Assembly (NCBI GenBank): GCA_044344145.1
Contig: JBIJDM010000080.1
Coordinates: 1-10,852 of the forward strand
Reading direction: 5' to 3'
DNA from: JBAXGE01 sp044344145
Lineage (GTDB): Bacteria > Planctomycetota > Phycisphaerae > WQYP01
Length of the DNA stretch: 10,852 nucleotides
The notes beneath the pieces were generated by a model, which worked only from the letters and a program-made list of their open reading frames with translations, was not told where the DNA came from and did not search any database. Below are positions 5,785-10,852 of the stretch, in pieces. The translations under genes were made by a program, and so were the position numbers. Position 1 is the stretch's first letter. Each line of letters starts with the position of its first letter.

Positions 5785-7554
5785 ATGGCGAAGCAGAATC
5801 ATGACCAGACTCATACTCGGTCGCAAGGCATGGCCCGTCGGGTGTTGGTGGGATTAACGCTGGCCATCAGTATGGTCGGCTTGGCGGGTTGCGAGACCAT
5901 TGGCGACTACCTGAATCTCCGTAATTCGCTATTGTCCCCCAATGAAGTGGGGCGTTTTGATAAAGACAATCCGTTCGGGGCCGGTGAGGTCAAGCCGGTG
6001 CGTTGGCCCATTTTGGATCAGATTGATGCGGTGGATGAACCCGTGGCGAAGTGGTCCATGGCGGCGGATCCCACGGCGGCAGATCTGGTGGTGGAATCCA
6101 AGGAATATCCCTTGGGTAGCGGGGATGTGATTCGCATTTCGGTTTATGAATTGCTGGCTCCGGGCATGGAATTTCTGGTGGAACGACAGATTAACGATCT
6201 GGGCTTTATCACCATGCAGAACATGGGTTCGGTAAAAGCTGCGGGTTTAACCCCGACGGAATTGGAACAGAAGTTGGCGCAGGATTTGGTGGATCGGCGG
6301 ATTTTGCCCCCGGCTGGGAACGGTCAGATGGGGCCGCAGATCGCCGTGACGGTCACCAATAGCCGGCAGCGGGTCTATAGCATTATCGGTGCGGTGAATC
6401 GGCCCGGAACGTATTCCATCCCCGGCGGTGAATTCCGTCTGTTGGATGCGATTGCTTTGCCCGGCGATTTGAATGTGTTATCAAATTCTACTACCGAGTA
6501 TGTATATATTATTCGCGCACCCAAGAGCGCGGCAGCGGTAACGGCACCGGCCAAGACGGGTGTGATTCCCACGGCCGATCCCACGGTGCCAACCAATCCG
6601 AAAAATTCGACCACGCCGGAAACGAGCCCATCGCTGAAGGCGTTGGAAGACCTCGAAAAGAGTCTGGAAGCACCCAAGCCCGCCACTGAGCCGGGCACCA
6701 AGCCCAGCACGAACCCGAGCACCACGCCCGGGGCATTGTTACCGAGTTCGGATAAGCAGGTTGTGCAGGCGACGAACATGAATACCGGTGCGGCGCTGGC
6801 TTTGGCCACGAGTCCGGATTTGGAACGCGAACTTAATGCCATTGCCGAACAGGGCAAAGGCACGGCCAAGCCGACAACTCCCGAAACCCCGGTCACCACC
6901 ACGACTGTGGTGCCGGAGGCTGCCGCGACGCAGCCGGTGTTACCGGCCACGATGCCAACGATTGACGTCAAGGAATTGGAAGCCATTGCCGCGGGAACCC
7001 AACCCAACACCAACCATGTATTTGTGGATGGCAAGTGGACTGCGGTAAAAACCACTAATGGGCAGACACAGGTAGTCGTGGCGGCCCCCAGTGAAGAAAA
7101 TGCCCGGGTAATCCGGGTTCCAATCGCGAAGCTGCGCGAAGGGCAGACCAAGTATAACATCGTGATCAAACCGGGCGACATCATTCACTATCCGAGCCTT
7201 GAAGCTGCGGAATTCTATATCATGGGCCATGTCACCCGTCCCGGCGTGTATACGCTGACCGGGCGCAAGGTTACCCTGCGGCAGGCGATTGCGGCGGCGG
7301 GTAATCTGGACGGCTTGGCGATTCCGCGGCGTTGCGAATTGGTCCGCCGGATCGGTAACGATCAGGAAGCCATTGTGCAGGTCAATTTGCAGAAGATATT
7401 CAACGGCGAACAGCCCGATATCTTCCTTAAGGCGAATGACACCATCAATGTGGGAACCGATATGTTGGCACCATTTCTGGCCGTTACACGGAACGCGTAT
7501 CGGGCCACGTATGGCTGGGGTACTGTGTATGACCGCAACTATTCGGGTAATTAA
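5785..7554 (+). CDS. Wza-like polysaccharide export lipoprotein with long Pro/Thr-rich insertion
   Basis: The 589-residue protein starts at ATG 5785, with GGAG 7 bases upstream. The signal peptide ends in the canonical lipobox LAGC (Cys36). A polysaccharide export domain spans about 105-192 (YPLGSGDVIRISVYE at 108-122, then NDLGFITMQNMGSV). The first SLBB-type unit begins at about 197 (IIGAVNRPGTYSIPGG) and runs to VYIIR near 244. A low-complexity segment rich in Pro, Thr and Ala (about 246-438) interrupts it before it resumes as RVIRVPIAKL and VIKPGDIIHYPS. A second SLBB unit follows (about 476-557, with IMGHVTRPGVYTLTGR). The C-terminal GWGTVYDRNYSGN resembles the tail of planctomycete homologues. 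Wza-type proteins form octameric outer-membrane channels for exopolysaccharide or capsule. It probably heads the operon that continues with the exosortase after a 134-base gap. Overall length is well above the roughly 380 residues of E. coli Wza, mainly because of the insertion. Confidence 0.9.
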   Translation: MAKQNHDQTHTRSQGMARRVLVGLTLAISMVGLAGCETIGDYLNLRNSLLSPNEVGRFDKDNPFGAGEVKPVRWPILDQIDAVDEPVAKWSMAADPTAADLVVESKEYPLGSGDVIRISVYELLAPGMEFLVERQINDLGFITMQNMGSVKAAGLTPTELEQKLAQDLVDRRILPPAGNGQMGPQIAVTVTNSRQRVYSIIGAVNRPGTYSIPGGEFRLLDAIALPGDLNVLSNSTTEYVYIIRAPKSAAAVTAPAKTGVIPTADPTVPTNPKNSTTPETSPSLKALEDLEKSLEAPKPATEPGTKPSTNPSTTPGALLPSSDKQVVQATNMNTGAALALATSPDLERELNAIAEQGKGTAKPTTPETPVTTTTVVPEAAATQPVLPATMPTIDVKELEAIAAGTQPNTNHVFVDGKWTAVKTTNGQTQVVVAAPSEENARVIRVPIAKLREGQTKYNIVIKPGDIIHYPSLEAAEFYIMGHVTRPGVYTLTGRKVTLRQAIAAAGNLDGLAIPRRCELVRRIGNDQEAIVQVNLQKIFNGEQPDIFLKANDTINVGTDMLAPFLAVTRNAYRATYGWGTVYDRNYSGN

Positions 7555-7688
7555 GTTGCTTTGGTGCGTTTAAAATATAGTCCCGTCCGCATGCTTGGAT
7601 AATGGGAGTAAGATCCCGGCATGTGTGGTTGGGGTGTTGAGTTGGCGGCTGATGTTGAGCTTTATCACTTACGAAAGCTGCATTGTCT
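7555..7688 (+). other. Gap between the export gene and the exosortase gene
   Basis: These 134 bases contain no supported gene and no intrinsic terminator. There is a TATAGT (7576-7581) without a well-spaced -35 box and a minor GGGA/TCCC hairpin near 7605-7618. Read-through from the export gene is the simplest view. Confidence 0.45.
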
Positions 7689-8621
7689 ATGTCCGAGGCT
7701 ACACAAATCTCCCCCCCTGAGTTCAATCCGATACGAGCCGCGCGTGGCTATAAAGATTTGGCCTGGGTTGGTGTCGTTGCGGTCTTGTGGTTGCTGTTTT
7801 ATCGCGTGGATATTCTGACGCTGATCGCGCAGTGGCAGGGGGACTCGGGGTGGAGCCATGGCTTTGCGATTCCTGTGGTCAGTTTGTGGATGGTGTGGCT
7901 GAAATGGGATGTGCTCAAGAAACTGCCGGTAAACGGCGCTTGGGTCGGGTTGCCGGTTCTGCTGCTGGGGGCCTTGGTTCATATTCTCTTTTTAACCTTT
8001 GCCCAGCATATGGGGTTGTTTCACGTTTCTCAGTTAAGCATGCCGGTGACGCTGTTGGGTCTGGTCTTGTTCCTGCTGGGCTGGGACTATTTGCGGATTT
8101 TGTGGTTACCGATTTGTTTTCTCCCGTTCATGATCGTCCCGCCCCATGTATTTTACGCGCAGATGACCACGCCACTGCAGAATCTGTCTGCAATTACCGC
8201 TTCGAATTTGTTGCCGCTGGTCGGGATTGGCTCGATGCATTCTTCAACCCAGATTTTGATCGAGACGGCCAACGGCAAGATGGAATCGCTGAATGTGGCC
8301 GAGGCCTGTTCGGGGATGCGGTTGTTGCTGGCCTTTGTGGCGCTGTCGGTGGCGATGGCGTATACCAGCGATCGGCCGATGTGGCAAAAAGTGATTGTGG
8401 TTTTAATGGCGGTGCCGGTGGCGATTGTATGCAATGTGCTGCGGGTGTTTATCATCGCGTTGCTGTTTGTGTGGGTGGATCCCAAATATGCCCGCGGCTC
8501 GACGCATGAGAATATTGGATTGTTGATGCTGCCGGTGGCGGCGTTGCTGCTCTGGGGGGTGAGTTGGATTTTGAATCAACTGTTTGTGGAAGTGCCCGTC
8601 ACGGAGGTAAAACCCCGATGA
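7689..8621 (+). CDS. Exosortase/archaeosortase family transpeptidase-like membrane protein
   Basis: This is a 310-residue integral membrane protein with about eight hydrophobic segments. From the ATG at 7689 the family hallmarks are WSHGFAIP (about 55-62), VAEACSGMRLLLAF (about 203-216) with catalytic Cys207, NVLRVF with Arg252, and STHENIGLLML with His273. Cys, Arg and His are the conserved active-site residues, so the enzyme looks functional. Exosortases are thought to cleave C-terminal PEP-CTERM-type signals and pass the substrates to the cell surface, often in bacteria making exopolysaccharide. The start is uncertain: a TTG two codons earlier (7683) has a weak GAAAG 5 bases upstream. The gene overlaps the EpsI start by four bases (ATGA), so the two are translationally coupled. 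Subtype cannot be assigned by eye. Confidence 0.93.
   Translation: MSEATQISPPEFNPIRAARGYKDLAWVGVVAVLWLLFYRVDILTLIAQWQGDSGWSHGFAIPVVSLWMVWLKWDVLKKLPVNGAWVGLPVLLLGALVHILFLTFAQHMGLFHVSQLSMPVTLLGLVLFLLGWDYLRILWLPICFLPFMIVPPHVFYAQMTTPLQNLSAITASNLLPLVGIGSMHSSTQILIETANGKMESLNVAEACSGMRLLLAFVALSVAMAYTSDRPMWQKVIVVLMAVPVAIVCNVLRVFIIALLFVWVDPKYARGSTHENIGLLMLPVAALLLWGVSWILNQLFVEVPVTEVKPR
8603..8608 (+). promoter_or_regulatory. Ribosome binding site deciding the EpsI start
   Basis: GGAGGT, inside the end of the exosortase gene, lies 9 bases before the ATG at 8618. It favours this start over an upstream in-frame TTG at 8564 that would overlap the exosortase gene by 58 bases. Confidence 0.75.
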
Positions 8622-9391
8622 GTAAAACCGCGACCGGCGCGTCCGTTACCACCCGCGTCATCATTGTACTGGCGATTTTGCTCATCGGAGCAGTACTCAT
8701 TGAGCTCTCACCCCGGCTGTTCGGGATTGTGGTGGTGCGGGAACCGATTGCCCCGGCCCGGGCACTCAAGAGTATCCCGCGGACGTTGGGCCAACTGCCC
8801 GATTTGTATGTGGCCGACAGCGTGGATGAGATTCTACCCAAAGAAGTTCGGGCCCAATTGGGTACGGATGAATATCTGCTGCGCAACTACACTAACAGCC
8901 GCCTGCAGGCCCGGGAGCCCGGGGCCAGACTGGCGGTCAATATCAACTATTACGGTCAGGGGGATCGCAGTTCACCGCACGTGCCAGATATCTGCTGGGC
9001 CGGACAGGGATTGGAGCGGGTGGCGGACGATCCGATGCTGGTGAATGATGTGGAATTGGCCGATGGCAGCAAAGTTGACGTGCCCATGCGGATTCTGCAA
9101 TTCAAATCAGGCAGTACCGGGGAGGTAATGCCCGGGGGGCGCCGGGAATCGGACAAACCCATCGTGGTGGCCTACACTTTTTTGGTCAATGGTGATTTCG
9201 TGGATCATCGCAACAAAGTGACCGGGAAAATCTGGCGTTCCGGGCGCTTTGCCTATCATACCAAGATTGAAGTCACGATGATGGAGCCGACCACGCGTGA
9301 CGATGCGAAGCCGGTATTGGATGCTTTTGTACGTAAATTAATCAAAGAGGTCGTTTTGTGTATGCCCACGACCGCAGCGCTGAAGAGTTGA
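8618..9391 (+). CDS. epsI: EpsI family exosortase-associated protein (DUF3485)
   Basis: The 257-residue protein has one N-terminal membrane segment (about 13-30) and a periplasmic domain. The EpsI-type core includes the motif at about 107-131, with VNINYYGQG followed by SPHVPDICWAGQGLE, where His121 and Cys126 correspond to the conserved His/Cys region of the family. A later strand reads PIVVAYTFLVNGDFV (181-195). EpsI is found beside or fused to exosortases in exopolysaccharide loci; its biochemical role is not settled. Overlap with the exosortase gene and a strong ribosome site inside that gene imply coupled expression. Placement and motif together make the call solid, although similarity outside the motif region is loose. 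Confidence 0.85.
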   Translation: MSKTATGASVTTRVIIVLAILLIGAVLIELSPRLFGIVVVREPIAPARALKSIPRTLGQLPDLYVADSVDEILPKEVRAQLGTDEYLLRNYTNSRLQAREPGARLAVNINYYGQGDRSSPHVPDICWAGQGLERVADDPMLVNDVELADGSKVDVPMRILQFKSGSTGEVMPGGRRESDKPIVVAYTFLVNGDFVDHRNKVTGKIWRSGRFAYHTKIEVTMMEPTTRDDAKPVLDAFVRKLIKEVVLCMPTTAALKS

Positions 9392-9446
9392 ATCGAGGAC
9401 CGGGCCCACAAACTGAGGACGCAATTGCACAAGGTGGAGTGAAAAC

Positions 9447-10852
9447 ATGCAGAAACGTTTGAATAAAAAATTTCTCATCGGGCTGGTGGCCACGGTCGCC
9501 GTGGTGGTGCTGGTGGTGGTGGTGAGTATTTTGACGCTGACCAACTGGAGTCAAAATCCCACCGCGCTGCGCGATCAGGCCCGGGTCATGGTCAAAGCCA
9601 ATGACATTACTTCGGCGCTGGATGTGATGCGCCGGGCCGCGATGTTAGCCAAGCGGTCCGGCAAGCCGATCGCGGCAGATATTTGCCTCGAACTGGGGGA
9701 TATGCTTATCGCCAATGCCGCCGGGGACATGCGCCGCTACGAAGAGGCCCAGAATTGTTGGCAGCAGGCCAGTGTACTCCGCCCCGATCAGCCCGAAGCT
9801 TTTGAGCGGATGCTGAATGAAACGTATAAAATCGCCTCCGAACGGCGCAGTAGCAAGGATTGGGAACGGGTGGAGGAATTGGCGGGGCAATTGATTCGGA
9901 TCCGGCCCAACGATGTGCTCGGGTACCATAAACGGGCAGAATCCTTGATGGGGCGGGGCCGACTGGCCGATCTGCTCCCGGAACGGCGCACGATGTTGGA
10001 AAATGATCTCAAGCAGGCGCGGGAATTGGCCCCGGATGATGTGATGGTGCGGATCACATACAAGAATTATTGCATGTTGGCCGCCGAGGACGCCATCCGG
10101 CGCAATGCCGGGGAAGAGCGTACCAAATGGGAAACCAAAGCCCGCGATCTGCTGGAACAGTATATTGACCGCTATCCGGACAAGCCCAAAGCCAAAGTGG
10201 CGCTGGTGCGATATTTGTTGGAAACCCAACGGCTGTCCGAGGCGGAAAAAGTGCTGAAAGCCGCTCTGGAGGCCCATCCGAAAAATAATGATGTGCTGGA
10301 AATCGCGGTGGATGTGACCTCGGCCAAGCGCAATCCTGAAGGGATGCGCCAAGCTTTGGAAGCGTTGGTGGCCAATGATCCAGCGAAGCTTATCTATAAG
10401 TACCGGCTGGCGGAATTTTACCGCATCAGTCGTGAACCCGAGAAGGCGATTATTTCGTTGCGCGCGGTGGTGGATGACGAACAGAAGTTGGTGGGGGTCG
10501 AGTTTGTCCGGCGCGAAAATATTCAGCGTGAAGCCATGTTCTGGATCAGCCAGGCCTACATGGATTTGGCCGATTCCAAGGGACCGGATTCCCCGGCTGG
10601 TAAAGAAGCCATCAAGCAGGTCAAACGCTACATCGAGCGCTTCCGCGATATGCAGCCCACCGAAGCCGGGATGGCTTTTCTGGATGGACGTTACAAGTTT
10701 TTGACCGGCGATTATCAGGGCGCCGTCAGTAATTTGAAAAAGGCGGATTTGGTGTTCTCCGCCGGACCGGCCACCAATCCGCTCTGGGCGCAGAGCAAGG
10801 TCTTGCTGGCGGAATGTTATGCCCGGGTCGGTGAGACGGGGCTGACCATCAA
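9447..10852 (+). CDS. Membrane-anchored TPR-repeat protein; C-terminus beyond window
   Basis: The reading frame opens at ATG 9447 (GGAG 7 bases upstream) and runs 468 codons to the window edge without a stop. Residues 9-32 are a single hydrophobic helix, almost all Val, Leu and Ile, preceded by Lys/Arg, so the rest is expected outside the cytoplasmic membrane. From about residue 38 it is a chain of amphipathic helix pairs of TPR type. Examples are the helix pair ending NCWQQASVLRPDQPEAFE (103-120), ARDLLEQYIDRYPDKPKAKVAL (split around 232-253), EAEKVLKAALEAHPKNNDVLE (265-285) and LAECYARVGET near the end. TPR proteins scaffold complexes; in exosortase/exopolysaccharide loci TPR proteins such as the PrsT family are common. 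A role in assembling the export or sorting machinery is inference from position. It starts 55 bases after EpsI with no terminator between, so it is probably co-transcribed. Confidence 0.8.
   Translation, partial: MQKRLNKKFLIGLVATVAVVVLVVVVSILTLTNWSQNPTALRDQARVMVKANDITSALDVMRRAAMLAKRSGKPIAADICLELGDMLIANAAGDMRRYEEAQNCWQQASVLRPDQPEAFERMLNETYKIASERRSSKDWERVEELAGQLIRIRPNDVLGYHKRAESLMGRGRLADLLPERRTMLENDLKQARELAPDDVMVRITYKNYCMLAAEDAIRRNAGEERTKWETKARDLLEQYIDRYPDKPKAKVALVRYLLETQRLSEAEKVLKAALEAHPKNNDVLEIAVDVTSAKRNPEGMRQALEALVANDPAKLIYKYRLAEFYRISREPEKAIISLRAVVDDEQKLVGVEFVRRENIQREAMFWISQAYMDLADSKGPDSPAGKEAIKQVKRYIERFRDMQPTEAGMAFLDGRYKFLTGDYQGAVSNLKKADLVFSAGPATNPLWAQSKVLLAECYARVGETGLTI

Noticed and set aside
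6375..7184. A 269-codon minus-strand open frame, Val/Ser/Gly-rich
   Set aside because: It is the reverse of the Pro/Thr-rich insertion of the export protein; its apparent hydrophobicity comes from the complementary codons.
7621..7818. Possible small gene before the exosortase (65 codons)
   Set aside because: It overlaps the exosortase start in another frame, lacks a ribosome site and shows no recognisable feature.
9489..9526. Run of GTG codons resembling a microsatellite
   Set aside because: It encodes the Val-rich membrane helix of the TPR protein in frame; mixed with GCC and CTG codons, so not a pure repeat.
9645..10352. A 235-codon minus-strand open frame
   Set aside because: It is antisense to the TPR protein; Phe/Gly/His-rich composition, no motif.

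Overview
The window looks like chromosomal DNA of a Gram-negative-type bacterium. It encodes two predicted lipoproteins (an MltA-type murein transglycosylase and a Wza-type outer-membrane export protein), so a peptidoglycan layer and an outer membrane are expected. An exosortase next to EpsI, a very large DUF4175-like membrane protein with a Gly/Glu-rich tail, a TTG start and moderately high GC together suggest the PVC group, most likely a planctomycete (possibly Phycisphaerae). That placement is inference from gene style; there is no rRNA or other marker here.

Layout: the left half (1-5442) is read from the minus strand. In transcription order it holds a NeuD/PglD-like sugar O-acyltransferase (5442-4774), a strong intrinsic terminator (4717-4743), a 1113-residue DUF4175-like envelope protein starting at TTG (4637-1296), a weak terminator candidate, and an MltA-family lytic transglycosylase (1155 to beyond the left edge, so its C-terminus is missing). 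The right half (5785-10852) is read from the plus strand: a Wza-like polysaccharide export lipoprotein with an unusually long Pro/Thr-rich insertion, an exosortase with its Cys/Arg/His residues intact, an EpsI-family protein overlapping it by 4 bases, and a membrane-anchored TPR protein cut by the right edge.

How they fit together: the plus-strand genes look like the start of an exopolysaccharide/exosortase locus. Wza-like proteins carry polymer across the outer membrane. Exosortase plus EpsI form the protein-sorting part that usually accompanies such loci. The TPR protein may be a periplasmic scaffold. The divergent acetyltransferase-like gene could modify a sugar precursor. No glycosyltransferase, Wzc-type kinase or PEP-CTERM substrate is visible, so these would have to lie further right or elsewhere. 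The 342-base divergent region (5443-5784) carries a good promoter candidate for the minus-strand gene, weak ones for the plus-strand operon, and two clear inverted repeats.

I see no tRNA, rRNA, CRISPR array, insertion sequence or phage gene. I do not see a wholly new system. The most unusual items are the split SLBB unit of the export protein, the stand-alone giant DUF4175-like protein, and the structured divergent intergenic region.
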